Below are positions 21,228 through 29,652 of a stretch of DNA of 35,131 nt, one piece after another; position 1 is the stretch's first letter, and each line of letters begins with the position of its first letter. The notes beneath the pieces were generated by a model. That model made no database searches, was not told where the DNA came from, and saw only the letters and a list, made by a program, of their open reading frames with translations. The stretch is taken from IMG/VR virus record IMGVR_UViG_3300049629_000450, positions 1 through 35,131 of that record; one strand, 5' to 3'. The stretch is from a virus. Made by a program: the position numbers and the translations under genes.

Positions 21228-23608
21228 TATACAAATTCCGATTGTCGTAAGTGTTTGAAGGAAATGTTAGTACATGTTGGGTCGCCCTGAATTGCATAAG
21301 TCATGCTCCACTCTGCTTCAAAGACAGGCATATCGGCAGATTGAGCTACTTGGCGTTGTGACCAGTATTGCTTACCAACACGGTATACGTCAAGTACAAC
21401 TGGAGATACTGAACTGATATTTTGAAGTCCACCAACTACAGGCATAGGGATTCTATATCCTATTCGAACAGCTTTACCAGTAAATTTTAAGTAGTAGGTT
21501 GGTTTTCCATGAGCTACTACTAGATGATCTGAGTACCTAGAAGCATCTGGTTGTCCTGACACTGCTCCTGTTGCAGTTATTTTATTGTTAATAGTCATAG
21601 CAGTATTGTACCTATCACTTGGATTGCCCGATGCTGTTGGGTCTAGCTCTCCTTTAATTTCTGATAGTGGTGCTGCTTGGATTGTCGGCAAGTATGAAGC
21701 ATTGGATACTTCTACTAGCTCGAAATTAACTTTATAGTCTACCCATGATTGCGACGGGTCTAGGTTTTGCATCCAGGTAGATTGAGTAGTTTCTTTACCA
21801 GGGTATGGGGTTGGAGTAGGAGTGCCGGAAGTCACAGGAGGTTTTCCAGTTACTTCATTAGTAGGTTGTGGATTGGTTGGGGTACTTTCTTGGAATACTC
21901 CTAAAGGATGTTCTACATAATGTTTTTGTCTTCTATGTGCTGCGTAGTAATCTGGCTTTTGAATATTTGCAGCAGCAGGGGTAATTGAATTGCCAGTTTC
22001 AGGAGGACCGTTCCATGTAGGTAAAGCAGTTCCTCTATCATTATTAATTGTTGGAAGATTTAGATTAGATGGGTCAAAAATAATATTGTAATCTGCCAAT
22101 CCTAGTCCGTTATATCCTACTGCATTAGTAGATATTCTGTCGTGTAGTTTATTTGCACTTAGAATCTTATTCCAAGTTTGCGGTGTCCACGTAGATGGAT
22201 GCGTTGTAGGAGTTTGACCGTCTGGTAAATCCGCTGAGTTATCATTGTTTCTAAACAATGATCTTACTCTTGTGAATAACCCTGTTTTAGCAAACAAGTC
22301 ACTTAGAGAAGTTAGAACAATGTAACGTAATGAGATATCTACTTTGTTTTCATGTAGTTGTTCAGTGATAGAAACATCAGTAAGAAAATGCTTTGGAGTT
22401 AGTTTCTTTCTTGCTTGTGGATTAGCTGCTTGAGCATCTGTACCAGTTAATGGTCTTGCAGCGTCTACCTCATCTTTAACCTGTTTTTGAACATCACCTA
22501 CTGCAACTGTAGAATTTAGTATTCGTTGTTTAACTAGAACAAGCATTGCTACATAAGCCCATCCTTTCCAGTAGCCTGGAGCAACTGTAAATGATCCTTT
22601 GAATGAACTAGCCCAAGATAGGAAACCTTGGGGCTGAGTGTATGAATCAGATGTAGTAAGTGTAGATTCGACTGTATGAGATGCAGTGTAGTTAATAATA
22701 CGTGGAAACTTACCGCGAGGGTTAACTTGCTCCGTGTCTACAATAACATACTCAAGTTGACGTTGAGTTTTATTGTAAACGTATCGTTGCTTACGAGTAA
22801 ACCCTAAAGGTAGATAAGGTTCAAAGTATCTGGCTAAATCTTGAGCTATTGATCTTCTTGAAGTTGGTTCGTTTAAGTATTCTTCAACTTTGTTTAAATC
22901 CGTATAGGGAGCTGCTTGTCCTGGAAGTTTAGCGTAGTTTTTCAACTCTGTTTTAGTTTTAGTATTAATAGAAGAAAACTCAATTGTTCCTTTCAAAGTT
23001 AGTTCAATAAAACCTTCTGTATTAATATCTACTTCTTGTTCTTCAGTAACCGATCTAATATACGCTTGCCAATCCCATTGTGTATTTTGAATTTGAGGAT
23101 TAGCAGGGATTCTATACCATTCAACACCTACGGTATCATTAGCTGCCAGAAGGTTATCTGTAACGTTATTGTCCGTTAATAGCGTGTACCTATTCTGAGT
23201 ATGAAATACACATCTCCATCTACACCTAACTGCCTTGTTACTAGCCAAAGGTTCCCAAGTAAGAACTTCGGGCTGACAGTCCTGCCCACCACCAAAAGGG
23301 GTTTCAGCCATTTTGTCTTCAAAGTCTGTACTATTTCCCATCCCTCTGTATATTAATTTAATACTTTTATTAGCACAAAGTAGTGCATCACGTATTCTGG
23401 AAATATCCCAATCTACAGAACCATCTGTAAGGCTTTGTACTATTTGGCAAGTCTCCATAGTGATTATGAATTCTACTTCCAAAGTATTTCTGTGGTATTT
23501 AATTATATTACCACCATCATCTTTAACAGCTTCGGTATTCAAAGTTGCTTTTGGGAAATTGCGAAACTTATAACCGTTGTATTCTATTTCATCGAATCTG
23601 CATGGCAT
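21227..23608 (-). CDS. large tail (distal or baseplate) protein, 793 aa
   Basis: Directly after the tape measure, the usual place for distal tail and tail-hub proteins. It is rich in beta segments, Asn, Thr and Pro, with two low-complexity Pro/Thr stretches (around TPTTHPSTWTPQTW and PTNEVTGKPPVTSGTPTPTP). The first 220 residues (FRNFPKATLNTEA, WDISRIRDALLC, RCRWRCVFHTQNRYTLL) look like a beta-sandwich domain, and the last 200 another. No hydrolase motif is evident. Start and stop overlap or abut the neighbours. The exact structural role is inferred from order only. Confidence 0.6.
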   Translation of the reverse strand: MPCRFDEIEYNGYKFRNFPKATLNTEAVKDDGGNIIKYHRNTLEVEFIITMETCQIVQSLTDGSVDWDISRIRDALLCANKSIKLIYRGMGNSTDFEDKMAETPFGGGQDCQPEVLTWEPLASNKAVRCRWRCVFHTQNRYTLLTDNNVTDNLLAANDTVGVEWYRIPANPQIQNTQWDWQAYIRSVTEEQEVDINTEGFIELTLKGTIEFSSINTKTKTELKNYAKLPGQAAPYTDLNKVEEYLNEPTSRRSIAQDLARYFEPYLPLGFTRKQRYVYNKTQRQLEYVIVDTEQVNPRGKFPRIINYTASHTVESTLTTSDSYTQPQGFLSWASSFKGSFTVAPGYWKGWAYVAMLVLVKQRILNSTVAVGDVQKQVKDEVDAARPLTGTDAQAANPQARKKLTPKHFLTDVSITEQLHENKVDISLRYIVLTSLSDLFAKTGLFTRVRSLFRNNDNSADLPDGQTPTTHPSTWTPQTWNKILSANKLHDRISTNAVGYNGLGLADYNIIFDPSNLNLPTINNDRGTALPTWNGPPETGNSITPAAANIQKPDYYAAHRRQKHYVEHPLGVFQESTPTNPQPTNEVTGKPPVTSGTPTPTPYPGKETTQSTWMQNLDPSQSWVDYKVNFELVEVSNASYLPTIQAAPLSEIKGELDPTASGNPSDRYNTAMTINNKITATGAVSGQPDASRYSDHLVVAHGKPTYYLKFTGKAVRIGYRIPMPVVGGLQNISSVSPVVLDVYRVGKQYWSQRQVAQSADMPVFEAEWSMTYAIQGDPTCTNISFKHLRQSEFV

Positions 23609-23619
23609 TATTTAATCTC

Positions 23620-25596
23620 TTATGGTAAGAATGGAACATTGTCGTCTAACTGATCCATTTGGTTTTGTACATTGTTGGTTGGTTTAGGTCTGTTTAAGTT
23701 AGCTAGGTTAGTAGCAAATGCAGCAAATGCTGACATCCAACTACCAGACCTTAAATACTCTAGTATACCAGAAATCTGAGCAGATATAGCACTGGATATA
23801 ATCGTGAGTAGACCTACTACTTGAGTCATCAATGGTAACAGTGGTCTTACAATCTCTAACGCTTCTCTATAGAAATTAATTTGAAACTGTGTTCCTGCAT
23901 CGTATAGTTCTGCTAACTCTGCACCAACACTTTCACCTACTGCAATATTTTCCTCCAAGAAAGCTAATTGCCGGTCTACATTAGCCTGCATTAATTCTGG
24001 AGAGAAAGCCATTGCTTGTCGGGAAGTGTTATCAGCTATCTGGTATAAGTAACTTACCATCTGAGCGAATTCTTCGATAGGTATAATGTCTGCAATTGTC
24101 TCACCGATACGACTACCTGCAAATGCTCCAGGCAATCCACCTAATGCAAAACCGATTGCTGAACCAGTTGTTCTGCCAACTGCTGTTGCTGCATTGCCTG
24201 CTTTCTCCCCGATTGATTCAATATACTCGTTAGGATTAATTCTTTCTGGCCTAGTAGCCTTCATGTAATTCTTCAAATCTGGAACTGCAAAACCGATTAA
24301 AGCTGCTCTAATAGCCATCATAGGTTCAATGATTGCTGAAGTGACTTCAGACATAATCATGTGGATTGGAATTTTACCACTACCGCCACCACCATTTCCT
24401 TGTAATGACGAAACATTATTATTCGCTGGATTTAAATAACTAGGAGGTAATGGTGGTTTGTTTCCAGGTTGGAATTTACCAGGAACGTTAATCTTTGGAG
24501 CATTACCAAAATTTACTTTGCTGTAATCGCCACCAGTAGCGGAGAAAATAGCTTCAATTTCTTCATCGCTCAGTCCATGCTTAGATACTGGTACGTTATC
24601 TTGGAAGTCTTTGAATGCATTGGCGTAGACTCGTCTAGCGTTTTGCATTGTAGCGTCTCGGTTAGAATTTAAATAACCTTGAGCCATACTGAAAGCATAA
24701 CCCTTAGCTACTTCTTCTTTTTGTTTGTCGATGTAGGAATCAAATTCTTTATTAAAGTCAGATACAAGTTTTTCTACTCGTTTCTGTTCTTTCATCCCTT
24801 CAGCTATCTTACGTTCTGTATCACCCTCATCGAATCCAGCTATAGCGAATTTAGTAGATTCAGTTTGTAGCTTATCTACGCTTTCACCAATGTACGAAGA
24901 TACATTATCTCGCATTGAATTTAACTGAGATTGAAAATTTAGTAATTCATTGTATCTAGGGTCTTCAGTCAAACTCGATCCTTCTTCCATAGATGCTTCT
25001 AAGCTACGCATCTTCATTTGAGTTTGAGCAAACAACATATCAATAGCATTGAACATTGTAGTTTCAATGTCATTGATATTAGCTAATTGTCTTTCGTTTT
25101 CTTTATCTACTAACGGCATCAAGTCGTCGGGGTTTTCTAATCTTGATGCTTTGTTTTTTAATGTGTCGAAATACGGATTTAATTGAACAGCAGCGTTTCT
25201 AAACTCTTTTGAGTTGATTGTACGATCTAAGTTTTCAATACGTTGTTGAAATACTAGATCGCCTGTACCTGTATCAGTATTAAACTTTAATTGAGAGGAT
25301 TGCTCAGGGGTAATGTCAGGTGCGGATAGTAGGTCATCGTAACCTTGCTTGGACTTTTGTTCTTCGGCAAACTTCTGTAGTGCCTCTTCCATTGCCTCTT
25401 GTTGCTCTTGAACGAACTTAGCATTATCCGCAGCAGCTTGGTCACGCTTTGATTCTAAGAATGCTTCTAGCTGTTCGTCCGATATTTGCTCATTGATTAA
25501 TTTATCTATATGAGCTTGTGCTTCTTTTTTGTTGTAATCGTTGTACGGGTTTCCATCATCCGCAGGGTTGACATTTAAATTAATGTCTATAGCCAT
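23620..25596 (-). CDS. tape measure protein
   Basis: 658 aa from ATG 25596 (AAGGAC just upstream); a longer frame to 25638 would start inside the terminator hairpin. Residues 1-380 are highly helical and charged (coiled-coil-like, many Glu, Lys and Gln), then a Pro/Gly/Asn linker (NKPPLPPSYLNP, GNGGGGSG). The C-terminal third holds hydrophobic segments, MMAIRAALIGFAVPD, VGRTTGSAIGFALGGLPGAF and VVGLLTIISSAISAQISGIL. Helical repeats with membrane-like stretches are the hallmark of tape measure proteins, which set tail length and enter the host membrane. A modest size suggests a tail near 100 nm, using the common rule of about 0.15 nm per residue. Confidence 0.8.
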   Translation of the reverse strand: MAIDINLNVNPADDGNPYNDYNKKEAQAHIDKLINEQISDEQLEAFLESKRDQAAADNAKFVQEQQEAMEEALQKFAEEQKSKQGYDDLLSAPDITPEQSSQLKFNTDTGTGDLVFQQRIENLDRTINSKEFRNAAVQLNPYFDTLKNKASRLENPDDLMPLVDKENERQLANINDIETTMFNAIDMLFAQTQMKMRSLEASMEEGSSLTEDPRYNELLNFQSQLNSMRDNVSSYIGESVDKLQTESTKFAIAGFDEGDTERKIAEGMKEQKRVEKLVSDFNKEFDSYIDKQKEEVAKGYAFSMAQGYLNSNRDATMQNARRVYANAFKDFQDNVPVSKHGLSDEEIEAIFSATGGDYSKVNFGNAPKINVPGKFQPGNKPPLPPSYLNPANNNVSSLQGNGGGGSGKIPIHMIMSEVTSAIIEPMMAIRAALIGFAVPDLKNYMKATRPERINPNEYIESIGEKAGNAATAVGRTTGSAIGFALGGLPGAFAGSRIGETIADIIPIEEFAQMVSYLYQIADNTSRQAMAFSPELMQANVDRQLAFLEENIAVGESVGAELAELYDAGTQFQINFYREALEIVRPLLPLMTQVVGLLTIISSAISAQISGILEYLRSGSWMSAFAAFATNLANLNRPKPTNNVQNQMDQLDDNVPFLP

Positions 25597-25610
25597 TTTT
25601 AAGTCCTTAT

Positions 25611-25650
25611 ACGAAAATAACCTAGCCTCTGAAACCAAAAGCTAGGTTAT
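25611..25650 (-). terminator. terminator or attenuator between tail tube and tape measure genes
   Basis: ATAACCTAGC pairs with GCTAGGTTAT (10 bp) around a 14-base loop on the minus strand, followed by TTTCG with the stem's own final bases giving a short T tract. It would let the abundant tail tube be made in excess over the tape measure. Confidence 0.65.
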
Positions 25651-25673
25651 GTGTTTTGGTTATTAAGTAGTTA

Positions 25674-26231
25674 CTATGCTACAGTAAAGTAACTCATTGG
25701 GGAAGAGCAAATTGTTACAGCAGCAGGAGCAGTAGGGGCAGTGTCAGGACTTGGAAGAATCAAGATAGTAACAGGTAGCTTTCTATGTCCAGCGTTGAAC
25801 CGGATAGAAGTAGCTTCAGCAGCGATTACAGCCCTAGGGTAAGTAATACTCGCTACAGCACCAGCAGCAGGACCACCGACTAACGCAGCAGTAGTACCAC
25901 CGCAAGGAGTTAGAACAAGTGGCTTAGCATAAGTACTAAGCAATTGACCCATACCACCAACCTTACCGTATTCGCCTACTTCGAACAATGTTCCATCGTT
26001 ATCAGCATCGTAAGGCCAAATTAAATCTCGTACTCCAGGCATGTTTACTTCATACAGTACTGTACGAATCATCATGTCGATTCCACGCACAACACCATCA
26101 AGCATACCTTGATAATGGTCAGCACGAATTTCTTCATAGATACGAGTGGTGATTTCTTCGAAACCATCTTCAGTAGTTCCCAATGCTTTACTATTGAAAG
26201 TTGCACTGAAGGCACCAGAAATAAATGTCAT
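25674..26231 (-). CDS. major tail tube protein (probable)
   Basis: 185 aa. It begins with FISGAFSATFNSKALGTTEDGFE, a strand-strand pattern with an early TEDGFE that is common in tail tube subunits, then IRADHYQGMLDGVVRGIDMMI, VNMPGVRDLIWPY and a beta-rich Ala/Gly/Thr C-terminal half. The gene stands immediately before the tape measure and is followed by a terminator, as expected for a highly expressed structural gene. GAGG lies about 9 bases before the ATG. Motif 1 lies 50 bases upstream of the start. Confidence 0.65.
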   Translation of the reverse strand: MTFISGAFSATFNSKALGTTEDGFEEITTRIYEEIRADHYQGMLDGVVRGIDMMIRTVLYEVNMPGVRDLIWPYDADNDGTLFEVGEYGKVGGMGQLLSTYAKPLVLTPCGGTTAALVGGPAAGAVASITYPRAVIAAEATSIRFNAGHRKLPVTILILPSPDTAPTAPAAVTICSSPMSYFTVA

Positions 26232-26280
26232 AACAGTAATCCTCTTTAATTAAATTGTGATCGCCCACAGAGCAGTTTCT

Positions 26281-26290
26281 CTGGAAGAAA
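26281..26290 (-). repeat. motif 1 copy, intergenic
   Basis: Between the Cys-pair gene stop and the tail tube start, outside any frame. Confidence 0.85.
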
Positions 26291-26297
26291 AAAAGCA

Positions 26298-26648
26298 CTA
26301 AACTTCTTCGTACTCTATGGATTCTTGGTAGGCTTTTTCAGTGAGTTCTTTTACTTTCTTTTCATACCAGTCTAAACAACGTTTACAGGTAGTTGCTTCT
26401 ACCAATCGAGTTGTTACAGCAGGTAGTTTTTTAGCACCACAAGCAACACCCCATCTAGCCCCAATTGGTGATGGTAATGGTGATGGTCCTGATACGTGAA
26501 CGATAGGTTGTTTATCTAGTTCTTTTTCGACAACGAGTAGGCATATATTAACTAATGGTTGAAAATTAGCGTTCTCGCAACAGACCGCTTTTGAAGCGGA
26601 TTGAGCATGAACTCGTTTTCGGCATTTTGAGCATTCGAATGGATACAT
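26298..26648 (-). CDS. Cys-pair (zinc-binding-type) protein, 116 aa
   Basis: An N-terminal CSKC followed by VCCEN, and a C-terminal TTCKRCLDWYEKK helix, give two Cys pairs that could hold a zinc ion. The middle is Pro/Gly-rich (VSGPSPLPSPIGARWGVACG) with KLPAVTT. It sits between tail genes, so it may be a minor virion or assembly factor. I do not know the family. AAATTCCGCAATGTC (motif 2) comes 12 bases before the ATG, with AAAGG between them. The 142 bases upstream of it hold two motif-2 copies in opposite directions and a GCGGA/TCCGC hairpin. Confidence 0.55.
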   Translation of the reverse strand: MYPFECSKCRKRVHAQSASKAVCCENANFQPLVNICLLVVEKELDKQPIVHVSGPSPLPSPIGARWGVACGAKKLPAVTTRLVEATTCKRCLDWYEKKVKELTEKAYQESIEYEEV

Positions 26649-26660
26649 TTTGCACCTTTG

Positions 26661-26674
26661 GACATTGCGGAATT
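26661..26674 (-). repeat. motif 2 copy before the Cys-pair gene
   Basis: Ends 12 bases before the ATG and forms half of a GCGGA/TCCGC hairpin. Confidence 0.7.
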
Positions 26675-26767
26675 TTCTCCGCTTGTTTTGGTCGATTTTG
26701 GGCCAGTTTGGGGAAACCTCGTTTTTCGAATTTGCGATTTTCCCAGGGATTTTGATACGTTTTAGTT

Positions 26768-26781
26768 AATTCTGCATTGTC
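26768..26781 (+). repeat. motif 2 copy, reversed, intergenic
   Basis: Just after the tail-terminator-like stop; with flanks AGTTAATTCTGCATTGTC it matches the 27347 copy at 17 of 18 bases in the opposite direction. Confidence 0.75.
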
Positions 26782-26790
26782 CGAGTGGTA

Positions 26791-27405
26791 CTAGCACCCC
26801 AGATTTGCGAGCAGTTTTGGTGCCAGAAAAACGGTCGTGAGAGTCATTCCGGCAGGTCTTGGTTCATCGTCGATTGATTGGGTACTTTTGAAGTACTCTG
26901 GGTACCTCAAAACAGGACTAGCATCAGTACTAATATATCTAATTCTATCTACTATACTTATATTATTATTATTAATAATATTGGCAATATTGGTAGGTAA
27001 GTGTAATATAGTACTATTCATACTAGTATTCATATTACTTATTATATTACTATTACTATTATTAATAATAATAATAATTAGATCGCGTAGCAGATCTATA
27101 CTAGTACTACTATTACCATTCCTGCCAGGACTGTACAAGTACTCCGGCAAACGATCTTTCGGAATCTCTCTACTCTGAACACCAACAGTGATACCAAAAG
27201 TTAATTGATCCGAATACACCTGCCCAGTTATGTTCAACGGGTTAGTTCTATCAATCGGGTGAATCGATACGAACCTTTGCCCAATAGCAGGATGGACCGC
27301 CGAACCATCTTCACTAATTACAATCTCATTTGGCTTTACCAATTCTGACAATGCTGAATTAACTAGTACATCTTTAACAGCATTGAGCACAGCACCAATG
27401 TACAT
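26791..27405 (-). CDS. tail-terminator-like protein with AT-rich Asn/Ile segment
   Basis: 204 aa. The order (N-terminal helix AVLNAVKDVLVNSALSEL, then strands VSIHPIDRT and SDQLTFGITVGVQSREIP, then LLRD, then a C-terminal MTLTTVFLAPK) fits tail terminator or tail completion proteins, and the gene sits between the morphogenesis gene and the tail genes. Residues about 110-155 are almost only Ile, Asn, Ser and Met (LIIIIINNSNSN, NIANIINNNNIS), encoded by an (ATT/AAT)-rich stretch. The gene is flanked by motif-2 copies in opposite directions (26768 and 27347) and a reversed motif-1 copy at 27411. Confidence 0.5.
   Translation of the reverse strand: MYIGAVLNAVKDVLVNSALSELVKPNEIVISEDGSAVHPAIGQRFVSIHPIDRTNPLNITGQVYSDQLTFGITVGVQSREIPKDRLPEYLYSPGRNGNSSTSIDLLRDLIIIIINNSNSNIISNMNTSMNSTILHLPTNIANIINNNNISIVDRIRYISTDASPVLRYPEYFKSTQSIDDEPRPAGMTLTTVFLAPKLLANLGC
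26935..27085. repeat. AT-rich trinucleotide-like low-complexity stretch
   Basis: Runs of ATT/TTA/AAT with little G or C, for example tattattattattaataat, lie within the tail-terminator-like gene. The frame is kept. The composition is far from the rest of the window. Confidence 0.7.
27347..27360 (-). repeat. motif 2 copy
   Basis: Near the start of the tail-terminator-like gene, read as NSALSE. Confidence 0.75.
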
Positions 27406-27408
27406 AAC

Positions 27409-27425
27409 TTTTTCTTCCAGAAAAA
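27409..27425 (+). repeat. motif 1 copy, reversed, intergenic
   Basis: Directly before the tail-terminator-like start, in the opposite direction to transcription, with full arms. Confidence 0.85.
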
Positions 27426-27439
27426 AGGGGGTGTGGGGG

Positions 27440-27949
27440 TTATAGACCCTTCGATCTTATAAACGCTTTGAACTTCGGTAGACTGGCTTGTACAGCATCA
27501 TTAACTAAACTCTCCATATCATCGATGATGACAGGTCGTACTTGATCTACTGCATCAATGTACGGAACTTTAGTTTCAAAGTAAATTGTTGTTGTGTTTA
27601 CTTTAACTCGCTGTCCAGGACCAGCAACATAAACACCCCCTGAAAACTTATTAGGCTTTAGAGCAATCATTAACTGACGAGTACGAATGTTGATAGCGAC
27701 TTTGCCACTGTACAACAAACGCTTCCTTCGTTTGTACTTGATTGTCTTCGGAGCTAATGGTTTCCATTTAACGCCGTAGGAGTCTGTTTGCCCTTTTGCT
27801 TTTTTTAGAAACTCTGTGTAATTTAATTTAAGAAGAAAATACAAGACAAGATTATTGAAGTATAGGGATAGTTCGGTATTCTCTTGTCTTGTAGTTTTTC
27901 TTTTTAAAGTGATTACGTTTTTCCAGGGTTGTGGTTTTACTATAGCCAT
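27440..27949 (-). CDS. virion morphogenesis / tail completion protein
   Basis: 169 aa from ATG 27949; an in-frame TTG at 27964 is the reported longest start but is less likely. DSYGVKWKPLAPKTIKYKRR (about residues 60-79) is the G-x-x-W-x-P-L....T motif of the Mu gpG / phage virion morphogenesis group, followed by a basic stretch and beta strands (GVYVAGPGQRVKVNTTTIYF, PYIDAV). These proteins help join head and tail. The gene lies between the head-completion and tail-terminator-like genes, the usual place. Confidence 0.7.
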   Translation of the reverse strand: MAIVKPQPWKNVITLKRKTTRQENTELSLYFNNLVLYFLLKLNYTEFLKKAKGQTDSYGVKWKPLAPKTIKYKRRKRLLYSGKVAINIRTRQLMIALKPNKFSGGVYVAGPGQRVKVNTTTIYFETKVPYIDAVDQVRPVIIDDMESLVNDAVQASLPKFKAFIRSKGL

Positions 27950-28443
27950 GGAAAAGGAACCCAACCAATTAAGTTAGTTTGGCCTGCTACAGTCTTCGTT
28001 GAATTAAGTAAGTCTACTCGTACTGGAGTAAATGGGAACCTATTATCAGTTCGATAGTTCTGAACCATTATTGGTGGTGAGTTAGATACAGGAAGTTCTT
28101 GAATAAAATACTCACCATTAATTAACTTATCAAAATCATCTAGTGCTTCAAAGTGCATAGACTCATAAATCGACACGTTACCCCTTCGAATGGAAAGGTA
28201 GTAACATGCGATTATTGTAACTCTATGTCTCACCCATGGTGAATTGGCTAAATCACTATCTGCGAACAGTTTATTTAATTTAGCCTTTGCAGTTCCAGTA
28301 GCTCTTTCACGTACTTCTAATCTGACATCAGCATCATCTGATTGGTCATCAACGTGCCATTCAACACCTGATACAGATATTTGCCGATCCATCTCTTCAT
28401 CCGAAGTGAACAGTATGGGATATCGAGTACCTTGAAGAGTCAT
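27940..28443 (-). CDS. head-completion (DUF1320-like) protein
   Basis: 167 aa. The helical middle, WVRHRVTIIACYYLSIRRGN, preceded by a helix rich in Ala and Lys (ERATGTAKAKLNKLFAD), is like the Mu gp36/DUF1320 head-tail connector group, and the gene directly follows the capsid gene. The C-terminal strand region ends FPFTPVRVDLL...WVPFPWL. It overlaps the next gene by 10 bases. Confidence 0.6.
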   Translation of the reverse strand: MTLQGTRYPILFTSDEEMDRQISVSGVEWHVDDQSDDADVRLEVRERATGTAKAKLNKLFADSDLANSPWVRHRVTIIACYYLSIRRGNVSIYESMHFEALDDFDKLINGEYFIQELPVSNSPPIMVQNYRTDNRFPFTPVRVDLLNSTKTVAGQTNLIGWVPFPWL

Positions 28444-28444
28444 G

Positions 28445-29620
28445 TTATAGACCTGTTCTCCAAACGTTGGCGTAGAATACAGCCTTTGGCATCATCAACA
28501 ATGGAACGTACTTGGTTAGGAACTTAGCTTCGAATCGAGCAGGGTCGATATCGCGTGTTCTCCAAATCTTCAAACCAGATACTAGTTGAGGATTCGACAT
28601 TACGTTCTCAGCGATGATTTCCTTACCAACTGCATAACCAACCCAATCACGAGAAGGCTCAGGAACAATCATTGCGTATCCATCAGGGATGTATCGCACA
28701 AAGTTGTTAGCATCGATCTGAGTTTCTTCGTCAGGAATCTGGATACCAGTTACGTAACCTTCGTTGTAGATGTGGAACACGTACTGAGGTAGTGCTCTAA
28801 ATACAACTGTGTACTGACCACTGGTCATCGGGGTATCGCCTTGCACTTCACGATTGGTGAGGCTATCGAAAATTCGATAAGCAGTACCACCAACAGCAGC
28901 AAGTTTAGTATTATTAAACAATGGAACAGCAGTGTTACCATTCATAATAATATGCTTTACTGGGTATCCACTGATACGCGATGCAAGAACACCCATTTCC
29001 ATCAAGTGATCTAGTACCGGAGCATTAGATAAATTCCATGCTTCACCAGAAGCGATGATACCGCCAATGTCCCCAGTGTTGCCAGCAGGAATCTTATAGT
29101 TATTGGTAGAGATAACATCAGCATCAGTAGTTTGGCAAAGTTCATACCCATCACCTTGAGGCTTGAATCCGAATCCACCTTTAAACATATGAGCAACCAT
29201 CCACTCAATGCTATTGTCCAACATGGACTTAACGTGAGCAAGTTGCATTGCGATGTAGGACTGACCCATAACATCTACTTCAGTATTCAAACCAAAGCTA
29301 CCCAATGGGCGACTTCGGAATACTTCATTATCGTAGAAGTCAATCGAGGGGTGCATTCGATACAGCGTAGCAAGCTCAGTTGCTACAGGCTTACGTCCAA
29401 CCTTAACAGGTGGCGAGTTAGGAGCAGACAACGGAGCAAGTGTCCGAGTTGCTGCATAGATGTCGTAACCAAATGTATCCATGTCGGGTGACATAGTTGG
29501 TACATCGGTAGGACTAATCTTAAAGAAGCGTTGGAAGAACGAGGCAGGGGTTTGTAGACGCTTAATTACTTTAAGAATCTGTCCTGGCCTCATCAATGAG
29601 TCGTATGACATTCCTGGCAT
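28445..29620 (-). CDS. major capsid protein, lambda gpE type
   Basis: 391 aa, about the expected length. The order fits the Phage_cap_E fold: FFQRFFKISPTDV, PVKVGRKPVATELATLYRMHPS, a helical spine LAHVKSMLDNSIEWMVAHMFKGG, VLDHLMEMGVLASRISGYPVKHIIMN, strands in QYTVVFRALPQYVFHIY, and the C-terminal LLMMPKAVFYANVW. It forms the icosahedral shell, with the decoration protein encoded just upstream. GGCATGGTAAATT-type spacing leaves no strong ribosome site. A GACACACTATAGAAAG stretch lies 9 bases upstream of the ATG. Confidence 0.88.
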   Translation of the reverse strand: MPGMSYDSLMRPGQILKVIKRLQTPASFFQRFFKISPTDVPTMSPDMDTFGYDIYAATRTLAPLSAPNSPPVKVGRKPVATELATLYRMHPSIDFYDNEVFRSRPLGSFGLNTEVDVMGQSYIAMQLAHVKSMLDNSIEWMVAHMFKGGFGFKPQGDGYELCQTTDADVISTNNYKIPAGNTGDIGGIIASGEAWNLSNAPVLDHLMEMGVLASRISGYPVKHIIMNGNTAVPLFNNTKLAAVGGTAYRIFDSLTNREVQGDTPMTSGQYTVVFRALPQYVFHIYNEGYVTGIQIPDEETQIDANNFVRYIPDGYAMIVPEPSRDWVGYAVGKEIIAENVMSNPQLVSGLKIWRTRDIDPARFEAKFLTKYVPLLMMPKAVFYANVWRTGL

Positions 29621-29652
29621 GGTAAATTACTTTCTATAGTGTGTCAAAAAAA

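Noticed and set aside
26837-27178. Plus-strand hydrophobic frame rich in Leu and Ile
   Set aside because: Produced by the AT-rich stretch read in reverse; it looks like membrane helices only because of composition.
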